Shown here one piece after another: positions 22,617-30,833 of a DNA stretch of 33,698 nt. The notes under the pieces were generated by a model, which worked only from the letters and a program-made list of their open reading frames with translations, was not told the DNA's origin and searched no databases. The translations under genes and the position numbers were made by a program. The stretch's first letter is position 1; each line of letters opens with the position of its first letter. Source of the DNA: Fibrobacter sp. (GTDB taxonomy: Bacteria > Fibrobacterota > Fibrobacteria > Fibrobacterales > Fibrobacteraceae); contig JAILDK010000047.1 in NCBI GenBank assembly GCA_024689485.1, positions 1 to 33,698 on the forward strand. The letters are read 5' to 3'.

Positions 22617-24353
22617 TTAGACGATAAATCGCGGATAGCGCCAGGTGCAATCCCTTGAGGGAAGCGTGGGGAATTCGCGGAACGAGCCTTTGAGGTTGTA
22701 CATGTTCGGACAACCGTCCACAGGCGAAAGGGAAATCAGGGAGTCCGCATGGTCGGCGAGCTCCGTATATTCATCCGGGTTCATCGCCGTGATGACAGCG
22801 GAACCGGTGAGAGCGATGATCGTATCGATCATGAGCAAGAGCGACTGCTGCGGAGGCATGCTGTTACGGACCGCCTTCGGGTTGTGCAGAATTGCGGAAA
22901 TCGGATCGATGATAATCGCACCGTAATCGTGATCTTCGAGCTTTTTTGCACCTTTGACGCGCTTCGCGATATACTGCGCCATTTCGAGCGGAGACTGCGC
23001 AAGGCCGCGAAGGTTCAAGAAGCCAAAGCCCGGAATCGAAGGATTCAAACCGCGGGAAGCCGCCACGGTAAAGAGACGGTTCAAAAATGCGGAACGGGTA
23101 CTTTCAAAATTCACAAAGAGAACATCGGTCTTGTGCGTCACAAGGCCCATCCAGTCTTCGCCATGGGAAAGCGAAAGGGCAAGGTCCATCAATGCAAAAG
23201 ATTTGCCCGCCTTGGAAGGTGCCGTAAAGAGCATCATCTCACCGGCCTGCAGAACATCGTCGATCAGCAGACGGTCCTTTTTCGGAGCGTCGTCGCTGTC
23301 GCTTGCCAGTTCAATCAAAGGCTTGCCGTCCAAGCAGAATTCGACCCAGGTCTGCCAATCTTCAAAAGTCTTGGCGCCTTGTTCAAGGCCGATCAGATAC
23401 TGCTGCTTTCCGTTGCGGAGAACGCCCGGCAAACGTACCATCTGCGACGGATTCGGACCGTTCGAATTGACGTGGAAACCCTGTTCTTCCAAAGTCTTGA
23501 AAAGGTATTCGACGCGTTCGTCGTATTCTTCGCGCGTTTTCGCATTGACCTTGATCCAAGCCTGTACGGAGTTCGCACCGGTGCTGACGAGGGCGGCGCA
23601 CGGCAGGTTCAGAGCCTTGTAATAGGCGAGCTGCTTTGCAAGGCTGATCTTTGGATTGTCGATGACCGCGTAACGGTAGCGGAAGGATTCGTCTTCGCCT
23701 TCAGGACCCTTGGTCGCGTTGATCGAAACGAGGGCGCCGTCCGGGCCGTCCAACGCCTTCATGATCTTTTTGATGCCGTCAGCCTGGGCGAGGAAGTCCG
23801 AAATCAGGACCTGTGTCGCGTCCGGGGTGTTGGACATTTTGTAGTCGATGGATTCTTCCGGCTTAAAAAGCGCGTTTAAAAGCTTGGCAAGGTCTAAGCG
23901 CCAGTCCGGAGTCGGCCAAGGAATGTTCAAGGCTTCTGGATCGATGCGGTGATTTTGCAAAAGTTCCAGAGCTTGGGCGTCGAGGCCCATGGCGAGAACC
24001 TGTTCTAAGGAAATCGCTCCGGCGATAATCGGCTGACCGGCGACGCCTTGGGCAGGAATCGCAGGCATGGCCTGGGTCGCTTGCTGTTGCGGTGCGGCTG
24101 GCGCTTGTTCGGTAGAGACTTCGCGTTCACGCGCACGCTTGTCGGCTGCATAGGCGCGTCGGATGGTCGCGTCGGACTCTTCTTCCGCAAGGCCTTCGTC
24201 CTTCGCGTGTTCGCCGAGCTGGAAGGTCGCTTCCATGTAGGTCATGCCGACTTGTTCGGCCGCTTCTGCAGCACGGAAAAGCGCACTCTTGAGCTCTTCC
24301 GGTTTGTGCTTGCTGCTTAAAAACAAATTGATTATCTGACGAGGATTTTCCAT
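22617..24353 (-). CDS. Primase-like and RepA-type ATPase fusion protein
   Basis: A 578-aa protein. Residues 1-78 are helical and charged, followed by a Gln/Ala/Pro linker. Residues about 150-345 resemble archaeo-eukaryotic-type (RepB-like) primase domains: SFRYRYAVIDNP, then LPCAALVSTGANSVQAWIKV, then NPSQMVRLPGVLRNGKQQ. The usual acidic pair appears reduced to IDN, and the conserved His of the SGxxxxHxW block is Gln264, judged from memory of the family. Residues about 362-560 form a RecA/RepA-like (AAA_25) ATPase with intact Walker A APSKAGKS (Lys384) and Walker B GAIIIDPISAIL. Such fusions are known from plasmids and phages, but here the neighbours are ordinary chromosomal genes. ATG 24353 has no Shine-Dalgarno. 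Confidence 0.75.
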   Translation of the reverse strand: MENPRQIINLFLSSKHKPEELKSALFRAAEAAEQVGMTYMEATFQLGEHAKDEGLAEEESDATIRRAYAADKRAREREVSTEQAPAAPQQQATQAMPAIPAQGVAGQPIIAGAISLEQVLAMGLDAQALELLQNHRIDPEALNIPWPTPDWRLDLAKLLNALFKPEESIDYKMSNTPDATQVLISDFLAQADGIKKIMKALDGPDGALVSINATKGPEGEDESFRYRYAVIDNPKISLAKQLAYYKALNLPCAALVSTGANSVQAWIKVNAKTREEYDERVEYLFKTLEEQGFHVNSNGPNPSQMVRLPGVLRNGKQQYLIGLEQGAKTFEDWQTWVEFCLDGKPLIELASDSDDAPKKDRLLIDDVLQAGEMMLFTAPSKAGKSFALMDLALSLSHGEDWMGLVTHKTDVLFVNFESTRSAFLNRLFTVAASRGLNPSIPGFGFLNLRGLAQSPLEMAQYIAKRVKGAKKLEDHDYGAIIIDPISAILHNPKAVRNSMPPQQSLLLMIDTIIALTGSAVITAMNPDEYTELADHADSLISLSPVDGCPNMYNLKGSFREFPTLPSRDCTWRYPRFIV

Positions 24354-24359
24354 ACTGAT

Positions 24360-24367
24360 GAAATATA
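24360..24367 (-). promoter_or_regulatory. -7-like box before the primase/RepA-like gene (TATATTTC)
   Basis: The minus strand reads TATATTTC, one mismatch from TAnnTTTG. It lies in the 49-bp gap after the MATE gene. Transcription would start near 24356, three bases before the ATG, implying a nearly leaderless internal transcript. No -33 TTTG is evident. Confidence 0.35.
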
Positions 24368-24402
24368 ATTTTATTCGACTTTGCGGAATTCTGCGGCGAT
24401 TT

Positions 24403-25767
24403 TTAGCGCGTTACATTCCGAATCCAGCCCTTTTTCTCGACCCGCCAGACCAAAATGGGGAATTTGACGATCTCATCCAGTCGAAGCATCAGGAAAATCA
24501 TCGCGTAGGAGAGCCCCCATTCAAAGCCGGCGAGGTAGCCGAATGGAATGGAAAAGACCCAGAGCGTTCCGATGTCGAGGACCGATGTGAACGTGGTATC
24601 GCCTCCGGCTCGAAGAATTCCAACGACCGCGGGCGACGTGTAAGATTGCAGCAAAATCATGATGCACTGGATGCCGATAAAAGTCTTGGCGAGTTCGATC
24701 GTTCCCGGGGGAATCGCGTAGAGCGAGAGAATCGGATCCTTGAAAATAAAGAGGCTTCCCGCCATCAAAGCTCCCACGAAGAAACCGGCGAGAATCAGCG
24801 TATTCGCATAGCGTTTTGCGTCTTGCAAATTTTTGCCCGAACCGAGAAGGTTCCCGATAATCGGGGCGGAGGCTCCGGCGACGCCGAAGATAAAGACAAG
24901 GGCCATCTGCTGCAAGGTTCCGACGATGCTTGCCGCGGCGACGATTGTCGAATTCAAATGTCCAAGGATCACAGACTGCATGGCGACGCCGATGGACCAG
25001 CCCGTTTCGTTGATGACGACCGGGATGCTGTACTGCAAAAAGTCCTTGAAAAGGACGCCGTCAAAGTGGAACATTTTTTTGAAGCGGAAATGCAGATGGC
25101 GCTCCATAAAACGCACGTACACCAGGAGTGCAAAACATTCCGCCGCACGGGCGATCACTGTTCCAATGGCAGCGCCTTTGACGCCCAGAGCGGGAATTCC
25201 AAAATGCCCAAAGATCAAAGTCCAGTTCAGGAATACGTTCAGCACAAAGGCGCTCAGGTTCACAATCAAGCCCGCCTTGACTTCGCGCGTGCTGCGCATC
25301 AGCATAATCATCGTATTGCTGAAACCATAGAAGAAATACGCAAACCCCTGAATCCGCAAATACTCGGCACCGATATCGATCAGCTCCGGAACATTCGTAA
25401 AGAGCCGCATCACCTGCCGCGGAAAGAGCGTTGTCCCCAGCCCAAAAAGGAATGAAAAAAGAACGCCGATGCTGATGGTAATTGAAACGATTTTCTGAAT
25501 GCTTACTGCGTCGTGTTTCCCGTAATACTGCGCCACGAGAACGCCGCCACCGCTTGCAATTCCAAACGAAAGCATCGAGAAAATAAAGAACGGCTGACTG
25601 GCGAGCGTCACTGCTCCCAGGGCCGATTCCGAAAGACTGCCGACCATGATGTTGTCGGCGAGTGAAAGAGAAAACTTGATGAGGTCCTGCAGGGCAATCG
25701 GCAAAGCGAGCCCGGCGAGGACCGCAAAAAAGTGAGGCTCTAAAATGAATTTTTTAGAGAGCTTCAA
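24403..25767 (-). CDS. MATE-family multidrug/Na+ (H+) antiporter
   Basis: A 454-aa inner-membrane protein with about 12 hydrophobic helices in two similar halves, typical of MATE exporters (usually about 450 aa). The first half has GLALPIALQDLIKFSLSLAD and NIMVGSLSESALGAV. The second half has NETGWSIGVAMQSVILGHL and GASAPIIGNLLGSG. The substrate is not predictable. The start is TTG 25767, supported by GGAG 8 nt upstream and by lying 3 nt after the XPB stop (25771). It is probably cotranscribed with the helicase gene, although no functional link is known. Confidence 0.92.
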   Translation of the reverse strand: MKLSKKFILEPHFFAVLAGLALPIALQDLIKFSLSLADNIMVGSLSESALGAVTLASQPFFIFSMLSFGIASGGGVLVAQYYGKHDAVSIQKIVSITISIGVLFSFLFGLGTTLFPRQVMRLFTNVPELIDIGAEYLRIQGFAYFFYGFSNTMIMLMRSTREVKAGLIVNLSAFVLNVFLNWTLIFGHFGIPALGVKGAAIGTVIARAAECFALLVYVRFMERHLHFRFKKMFHFDGVLFKDFLQYSIPVVINETGWSIGVAMQSVILGHLNSTIVAAASIVGTLQQMALVFIFGVAGASAPIIGNLLGSGKNLQDAKRYANTLILAGFFVGALMAGSLFIFKDPILSLYAIPPGTIELAKTFIGIQCIMILLQSYTSPAVVGILRAGGDTTFTSVLDIGTLWVFSIPFGYLAGFEWGLSYAMIFLMLRLDEIVKFPILVWRVEKKGWIRNVTR

Positions 25768-25770
25768 CAG

Positions 25771-27519
25771 TTACACTCCAGCAGCGACAATGTCTCCGCC
25801 AGAATAGTGCATGATCTTGTACGCGTAACCTTGTTCGGTCAGGAACAACTGACGGTTCATGGCGAATTCCTGCTCCTTCGAATCCTTGGTTACGAGGGAG
25901 AAGAAGTGTGCCGGGCGACCGTCTTCCTTGGGACGGAGAACGCGGCCAAGACGCTGGGCTTCTTCCTGACGGCTGCCGAACGTTCCCGATATCTGAATCA
26001 GGATGCTTGCGTCCGGAAGGTCAATGGCGAAGTTACCGACTTTCGAAACCATCAGGTTGCGAAGTTCGCCGCGGCGGAAGGCGAGGTAAAGCTTGTCGCG
26101 TTCCTTGTTCGGCGTCTTACCGGTAATCAGAGGAATGTTCAGCTTTTCGGAAAGTTTCGTCAGCTGTTCAATGTACTGGCCGATGATCAGGATGCGGTCT
26201 TCCGGCTCGTTGTACTGGGCGATCAGCTTTTCGACGACGTCGTCCTTCTGCTCGTTGGTACTTGCGATATTGATCTTGTCGCGGTTCTGAGCGAGGGCGT
26301 ACTTCATCTTGAGTTCCGGATTCATCGTAACGCGGATTTCGCTACAGTCGGCGGTGGCGATCCAACCCTGGGATTCGAGAACCTTCCACGGAAGATCGAA
26401 CTTTTTCGGGCCGATGAGGGAGAACACTTCGGTTTCCTTGCCGTCTTCACGCACGAGGGTTGCCGTAAGGCCAAGGCGGCGAGTCGCCTGCATTTCGGCG
26501 CTAAAGCGGAAAACCGGAGCCGGGAGCAAGTGGACTTCATCGTAAATCATGAGGCCCCACTTGTGTTCGCTAAAGAGCGGGAAGTTGACGAGCGGCTTAT
26601 CGATATCGCTCTTGTTTTCTTCCGCTTCTTCGATTTCCTCGTCGGTCTTTTTCAAGCGCTTGCGCTGCGTCAAAATCTGGTAAGTGGCAACGGTCACCGG
26701 ACCGATTTCCTTGATGTCGCCCGAGTATTCCTTCACCTGGTCTGCGGTGAGGGTCGTCTTGTCGAGGATTTCGCGAATCCACTGACGGGCGGCGGAAATG
26801 TTCGGGGTCAGGATGAGCGTACGGGTCTTCATGAGGACCATCGTCGCCATGCCGATCACGGTCTTACCCGAACCGCAGGGGAGAACGATCACGCCCGAAC
26901 CGCCCTTTTCAGAGCCGGAGGCGTAGAATATTTCAGAAGCTTCCTTCTGGTAGCTGCGGAGGGCGAGCTTTTTACCTGCCAACGTTTCCTTGCGAAAATC
27001 GACGTCCAGCGGGTCGCCGGCAACGTAACCGGCGATATCTTCGACCGGGAAGCCGTTCAGCGTGAGCGACATCTTGAGAACGCCGCGCTTGTTCGGGTCG
27101 ACGTAAGCCTTGTCTTCACCTTCGAATTCAATGAGGCAATCGGCCACGTTCGGAAGCTTGGTGATTTCTTTGAAAAGAGCCACGTCGGTCGATTCGAGGC
27201 AAAGGCCCTTGTCGTTCTTCACGAGTTTGAGCATGCCGTAACGGCTCATATAATCTTGGACTTCCGTGACGACGGTTTCCGGAATCGGATACTTGCTCTG
27301 GGCTTCAAGACGGGCGAGCACATCTTCGGCGGTAAGTCCTGTCGAAGCGGCATTCCACAAAGAAAGATGAGAAATACGATAAGTGTGCAAATGTTCCGGA
27401 CTCTTCACGAGTTCGGTAAATGGAGCAATGGCATCTCTGGCTTCGATGTAGTGCGGATTGTGCACTTCAACGAGAATTTCCAGGTTGCTCTGAACAATAA
27501 TAGCGCCTTCGAGATTCAT
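25771..27519 (-). CDS. XPB/Rad25-type DNA helicase (superfamily 2)
   Basis: A 582-aa ATP-dependent 3'-5' DNA helicase of the XPB family, which in some bacteria stands alone and is thought to act in DNA repair. The N-terminal helicase_C_3-like domain (1 to about 130) precedes the core. Walker A is LPCGSGKTV (213-221), the DEAH-box variant is YDEVHLL (326-332), motif III is LTATL, and the XPB-specific RED motif is VREDGKE (356-362). Domain 2 has ILIIGQYIEQL, LMVSKVGNFAIDLPDA and the arginine-finger region RQEEAQRLGRVLRPK. ATG 27519 is used; TTG 27528 would add three residues, and neither has a clear Shine-Dalgarno. It is the first gene of the long minus-strand run. Confidence 0.94.
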   Translation of the reverse strand: MNLEGAIIVQSNLEILVEVHNPHYIEARDAIAPFTELVKSPEHLHTYRISHLSLWNAASTGLTAEDVLARLEAQSKYPIPETVVTEVQDYMSRYGMLKLVKNDKGLCLESTDVALFKEITKLPNVADCLIEFEGEDKAYVDPNKRGVLKMSLTLNGFPVEDIAGYVAGDPLDVDFRKETLAGKKLALRSYQKEASEIFYASGSEKGGSGVIVLPCGSGKTVIGMATMVLMKTRTLILTPNISAARQWIREILDKTTLTADQVKEYSGDIKEIGPVTVATYQILTQRKRLKKTDEEIEEAEENKSDIDKPLVNFPLFSEHKWGLMIYDEVHLLPAPVFRFSAEMQATRRLGLTATLVREDGKETEVFSLIGPKKFDLPWKVLESQGWIATADCSEIRVTMNPELKMKYALAQNRDKINIASTNEQKDDVVEKLIAQYNEPEDRILIIGQYIEQLTKLSEKLNIPLITGKTPNKERDKLYLAFRRGELRNLMVSKVGNFAIDLPDASILIQISGTFGSRQEEAQRLGRVLRPKEDGRPAHFFSLVTKDSKEQEFAMNRQLFLTEQGYAYKIMHYSGGDIVAAGV

Positions 27520-27525
27520 AGGCGC

Positions 27526-27558
27526 CAATTTTAGAAAATTATGGTGAGATTGGCGAAA
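27526..27558 (-). promoter_or_regulatory. Candidate promoter of the XPB helicase gene
   Basis: The minus strand reads TTTC (27558-27555), 21 bp, then TAAAATTG (27533-27526), one mismatch in each box from TTTG/TAnnTTTG. The predicted start is near 27522, three bases before ATG 27519, so the mRNA would be nearly leaderless, which agrees with the missing Shine-Dalgarno. Confidence 0.35.
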
Positions 27559-27617
27559 AGGGGTGGTCGCGTACTAAAAAAAATAGTTCCTGCAAAAAAA
27601 AACTACCTTATTTGCGT

Positions 27618-28394
27618 ATGGAGTTTTTACGTATAGCCAATTTCTCTTTCTTGGCCTTCGCCGCCTTGATGACGACGGGGTGCATCACGACAACGATCCG
27701 CAACTTCAGCATGACCGCATCTGAAGCGCCGGAAGTCCACGGGGCAAATACCGAGCAGGAACCTTTTTCCGCATTGTGGCGTTTTAGCGGAAAGGTCCAT
27801 TATAACTTTCAAGAGGATGTGGATATTACCGATGACACCTATAAGGATGGTTCTCTCGAAGACCTCTTCAGTGAGGATCGGGTGAAGTTTGAACATGCGA
27901 CTTATAGGATGGGCGGTGTGGATTTCAGCGGGAAAATCGATTTCTTGTACAAAGTCGGCTGGTTTATGTGTGGGGGCGGACTCGGCTATAAAGACGGAGC
28001 TTTTTTGCATACGACGCTCGGTGCCAATTTTTCGCATTTTGAATTAGGCGCGTTCCTTGGAGTGTACAACCAATATAGTGAGATGAGTTACGAGATCGAA
28101 AAGGATGATGAAACCGATTGGGGATATGATTCTGATTTTAATGCCTCTCTCTTTGGAGGCGGCTATGCCGGATTTTATTTGGAAAAACTCTTTTTCAATC
28201 TCAGCGTGAGTGCATACGCTCCAAATCCCAAAGTCGAGAACATTCGGTTGGATGTTCCCACCATTACCACAGGATATCTGACGGCTGGGTACCGAATCAA
28301 TCGCTGGGTAGAATTCAGCGTCGGGGGAATTGTGACTTACAGCTCCGATGAATTCAATGGGGGCGTGACGAGCGGGGTAAGCCTTTACCTGTAG
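27618..28394 (+). CDS. Predicted lipoprotein with beta-barrel-like sequence
   Basis: A 258-aa protein of no recognised family. The signal peptide ends in the lipobox-like MTTGC (Cys22), followed by TTTIRN. The remainder alternates hydrophobic and polar residues in short strands with glycine and aromatic ends (GGGLGYKDGAFLHTTLGANF, SLFGGGYAGFYLEKLFFN, TGYLTAGYRINRWVEFSVGG), like an outer-membrane beta-barrel. The combination of lipobox and barrel is unusual, so the cysteine may not be lipidated. ATG 27618 is chosen; TTG 27612 would add two residues. There is no Shine-Dalgarno. Codons are more AT-rich than in neighbours. It ends at the terminator shared with the tRNA gene. Confidence 0.72.
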   Translation: MEFLRIANFSFLAFAALMTTGCITTTIRNFSMTASEAPEVHGANTEQEPFSALWRFSGKVHYNFQEDVDITDDTYKDGSLEDLFSEDRVKFEHATYRMGGVDFSGKIDFLYKVGWFMCGGGLGYKDGAFLHTTLGANFSHFELGAFLGVYNQYSEMSYEIEKDDETDWGYDSDFNASLFGGGYAGFYLEKLFFNLSVSAYAPNPKVENIRLDVPTITTGYLTAGYRINRWVEFSVGGIVTYSSDEFNGGVTSGVSLYL

Positions 28395-28455
28395 TCGGGG
28401 CGTCACTGATGGATTGTCACTCGCAAAAGGCGAAGCCTTGAAGCAAACCGCAAAT

Positions 28456-28493
28456 AAAAAGAACCGGACCCTTTCGGATCCGGTTCTTTTTTT
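28456..28493. terminator. Bidirectional terminator between the lipoprotein gene and tRNA-Thr
   Basis: A stem of about 12 bp, agaaccggaccc / ggatccggttct, has one mismatch, a short loop and T tracts on both strands. It lies downstream of both convergent transcription units. Confidence 0.85.
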
Positions 28494-28496
28494 GAG

Positions 28497-28569
28497 AGCC
28501 ACCCAGCAGATTTGAACTGCCGACCTGCTGATTACGAATCAGCTGCTCTACCAGCTGAGCTAGAGTGGC
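28497..28569 (-). tRNA. tRNA-Thr (anticodon CGT)
   Basis: A 73-nt cloverleaf on the minus strand. The acceptor stem GCCACTC/GGGTGGC has one wobble pair. The D arm is GCTC-AGCTGGTA-GAGC. The anticodon arm GCTGA-TTCGTAA-TCAGC places CGT at positions 34-36, reading ACG threonine codons. The variable loop is AGGTC and the T arm is GGCAG-TTCAAAT-CTGCT. The discriminator base is T. CCA is not encoded and must be added after transcription. Confidence 0.95.
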
Positions 28570-28579
28570 ATGACGCGCA

Positions 28580-28587
28580 CAAATGTA
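28580..28587 (-). promoter_or_regulatory. -7 box of tRNA-Thr promoter (TACATTTG)
   Basis: The minus strand reads TACATTTG, an exact TAnnTTTG match. Transcription would start about 7 nt before the mature tRNA 5' end (28569). No clear TTTG is present 19-21 bp further upstream. Confidence 0.5.
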
Positions 28588-28608
28588 ACAAACTTTTTGA
28601 AAAAATGC

Positions 28609-28616
28609 TATATTTA
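28609..28616 (+). promoter_or_regulatory. -7-like box of the YfgM-like gene (TATATTTA)
   Basis: TATATTTA differs from TAnnTTTG at one base and follows TGC, so it also reads as an extended -10 (TGCTATATT). The predicted leader of about 25 nt holds AAGGA (28633-28637) ahead of ATG 28646. Confidence 0.4.
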
Positions 28617-28645
28617 TTTCAAAATTTTTTTCAAGGACCTAAAAC

Positions 28646-29359
28646 ATGGCCAACAATATGCCGAATAATATGCCGAATGCGGGCACTTCCGCCTCCGGAT
28701 CTGATATGAAGGAATTTTTTATCCAGCACGGAGTGAAGGTCGGGGCTATTCTCCTCGTCGTCATTATCGTTGTGATTGCGATCATTCATTTCCAGGGTTC
28801 CAAGAACAAGGCTGATGCCGCTCAGGCAGAACTTCTGGGTCCGGCTCTTGCCTATGAATATACGGGTAAGAAGGATAGTGCTCTTGCCGCATACGAAGAA
28901 CTCATCGTTTCGAAGCAGCTGAAGGGTGAAACCCTTGCCAAGGCTGCTCTCCTCGCTGGCAACATCCGCTTCCAGAACGGCGAATTCGACAACGCAGCCA
29001 TCCTTTACCAGAAGGCGATGGACAATGCGGGCTCGCTTCCGCTGATCCGTGGCGGTGCCCTCCATGGTCAGGCCGCTGTTGCAATCGAAAAGAAGGATTA
29101 CGCTGCAGCCGTGAACCTCCTCGAAAAGTTCATCTCGGAATTCGGCAAGCGCACGGGCGATCTCGAAGACCGCTACGAAAAGCTTGAACCGGCAGATCAG
29201 GTCCCGACTGTGGCGGACGCTCTTTGGAAGCTCGCCCTCGTTTACAACCAGATGGGTTATCCGGATAAGGCAAAGACCGCCGCAGAAAAGATTCTCAAGA
29301 ATTACGGCGACAACCAGGTCTACAGCGACCGCGCAAAGAAGCTCATCGCGACGCTCTAA
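28646..29359 (+). CDS. Membrane-anchored TPR protein (YfgM-like)
   Basis: A 237-aa protein. A short Asn/Met-rich cytoplasmic N-terminus is followed by one transmembrane helix (about 32-48), then TPR-like helical hairpins (about 58-235), for example ALAYEYTGKKDSALAAYEEL, ALLAGNIRFQNGEFDNAAIL and ALWKLALVYNQMGYPDKAKT. This is the layout of YfgM-type proteins, which associate with the Sec translocon and periplasmic chaperones; that role is inferred from architecture only. AAGGA 8 nt upstream supports ATG 28646. It is monocistronic with its own terminator. Confidence 0.82.
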   Translation: MANNMPNNMPNAGTSASGSDMKEFFIQHGVKVGAILLVVIIVVIAIIHFQGSKNKADAAQAELLGPALAYEYTGKKDSALAAYEELIVSKQLKGETLAKAALLAGNIRFQNGEFDNAAILYQKAMDNAGSLPLIRGGALHGQAAVAIEKKDYAAAVNLLEKFISEFGKRTGDLEDRYEKLEPADQVPTVADALWKLALVYNQMGYPDKAKTAAEKILKNYGDNQVYSDRAKKLIATL

Positions 29360-29379
29360 TTCTTTTTCCAGTTGAAATT

Positions 29380-29417
29380 CAAAAGCTCGCCCGTGTAACG
29401 CCGGCGGGCTTTTTTTG
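29380..29417 (+). terminator. Terminator of the YfgM-like gene
   Basis: An 8-bp stem AGCTCGCC / GGCGGGCT (29384-29391 and 29403-29410, one U-G pair) is followed by seven T. Confidence 0.8.
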
Positions 29418-29459
29418 ATGCCTCGTCCCAGCGAAATTTCACTTTATAACAAATATGTT

Positions 29460-29471
29460 GCAAAATTTTGC
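29460..29471. promoter_or_regulatory. 12-bp palindrome upstream of dapL
   Basis: GCAAAATTTTGC is a perfect 12-bp palindrome 111 nt before the dapL start, in a 165-bp gap that holds no gene. It could be an operator, but chance is possible in AT-rich sequence. Confidence 0.25.
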
Positions 29472-29582
29472 CTCAAAGCGAAAAATGACCCCGCTACGGC
29501 AAAAAATCGGGCGCAGAAAAATGGGGCGAAAAAAGGTCGACTTCTAAATTTCTTCTCGAAAATTTTAACACTGGAGAAAAAG

Positions 29583-30818
29583 ATGTCCGACTACATTCAA
29601 AATCTGTTTGCAGACCGCATCGGTGGCAGTTCCTTTGGAAAGGGAACCGTCCTGTACAAGTTCGAAAAAATCAAGCGCGCCCGTCGTCAGGCGGAAAAGG
29701 ATCACCCGGAAACGCCGATCATCGACATGGGCGTCGGGGAACCGGACTGGATGGCGGACAAGGTCGTCGTCGAACGCCTTTACGCCGAAGCGCAGAAGCG
29801 CGAAAACCGCGGTTACTCGGACAACGGCATTCTGCCGTTCCAGGAAGCGGCTGCTCATTACATGGATCAGGTCTTTGGCGTCAAGGACCTCGACCCGCAG
29901 AACGAAATTTGCCACAGCATCGGTTCAAAGCCGGCTCTCGCCATGATTCCGCAGGCATTCATCAATCCGGGTGACGTTGCGATTGTGACCGTTCCTGGGT
30001 ACGGAGTCCTCGCTACGATGACGCGTTTCCTCGGTGGTGAAGTCTATAACCTTCCGCTGAAGAAAGAAAACAACTTCCTTCCGGACTTGGATTCGATTCC
30101 GGCAGATATCGCAAAGCGTGCCAAGCTTCTTTACATCAACTACCCGAACAATCCGACGGGTGCGGTCGCCTCTGTGGAATTCTTCAAGAAGGTAATCGAC
30201 TTTGCAAAGAAGAACGAAGTCATCGTGATTTCGGATGCGGCCTATGCGGCTCTCACCTTCGACGGCTATGCGCCGCTCAGCTTCCTTTCCGTTCCGGGTG
30301 CGAAGGAAGTCGGTGTGGAAATCCAGTCTCTTTCGAAGGCTTTCAACATGACCGGTTGGCGCATGGGCTTTGTCGCTGGCAATGAAAAGGTCGTGAAGGG
30401 ATTTGCCTGCATCAAGGATAACAACGACTCCGGCCAGTTCAAGGCGATTCAGCTTGCCGGCGCGGAAGCTCTTGCCACGCCGTCGATCACGGAAAAGACG
30501 GTCGAAAAATATTCCCGTCGCCACGGTCTGCTGGTGAAGGCTCTTTCCGAAGTCGGTTTTAAAGTCACAAAGCCGAAGGGAAGCTTCTACTTGTACACGC
30601 AGGCGCCGAAGGGAATCGAAGGCGGTGAAACTTTCAATACCGCAGAAGATTTCTCGCAGTGGCTCATCCGCGAAAAGCAGATTTCGACTGTGCCTTGGGA
30701 CGATGCGGGTCACTTCATCCGTTTCAGCGTCACGTTCATGGCAGACACGGAAGCTGAAGAAGTCGCTTTGATGGAAGAAATCAAGCGTCGCCTTTCTGGC
30801 TCGAAGTTCATCTGGTAA
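29583..30818 (+). CDS. dapL: LL-diaminopimelate aminotransferase
   Basis: A 411-aa PLP-dependent class I/II aminotransferase that makes LL-diaminopimelate directly from tetrahydrodipicolinate, for lysine and peptidoglycan. PLP binding and catalysis are seen in SLSKAFNMTGWR (Lys252), YPNNPTGA (Asn190), SDAAYAAL and the phosphate-binding GSKPALAM. The N-terminal part (FADRIGGSSF, YKFEKIKRA, IDMGVGEPDW) follows the DapL pattern and the length fits. GGAG 8 nt upstream supports ATG 29583; the frame is open further upstream but without features. A TAAATTTC box (29545-29552) may be its -7 element. Other aminotransferases of the same fold cannot be fully excluded. Confidence 0.88.
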   Translation: MSDYIQNLFADRIGGSSFGKGTVLYKFEKIKRARRQAEKDHPETPIIDMGVGEPDWMADKVVVERLYAEAQKRENRGYSDNGILPFQEAAAHYMDQVFGVKDLDPQNEICHSIGSKPALAMIPQAFINPGDVAIVTVPGYGVLATMTRFLGGEVYNLPLKKENNFLPDLDSIPADIAKRAKLLYINYPNNPTGAVASVEFFKKVIDFAKKNEVIVISDAAYAALTFDGYAPLSFLSVPGAKEVGVEIQSLSKAFNMTGWRMGFVAGNEKVVKGFACIKDNNDSGQFKAIQLAGAEALATPSITEKTVEKYSRRHGLLVKALSEVGFKVTKPKGSFYLYTQAPKGIEGGETFNTAEDFSQWLIREKQISTVPWDDAGHFIRFSVTFMADTEAEEVALMEEIKRRLSGSKFIW

Positions 30819-30833
30819 ATGTTTTGATAAAAC

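Noticed and set aside
25807-27534. A 575-codon plus-strand open frame
   Set aside because: It is exactly antisense to the XPB helicase, which has all helicase motifs.
28512-28709. Open frame across the tRNA region
   Set aside because: It reads through the antisense of tRNA-Thr and into the promoter and 5' part of the YfgM-like gene in another frame.
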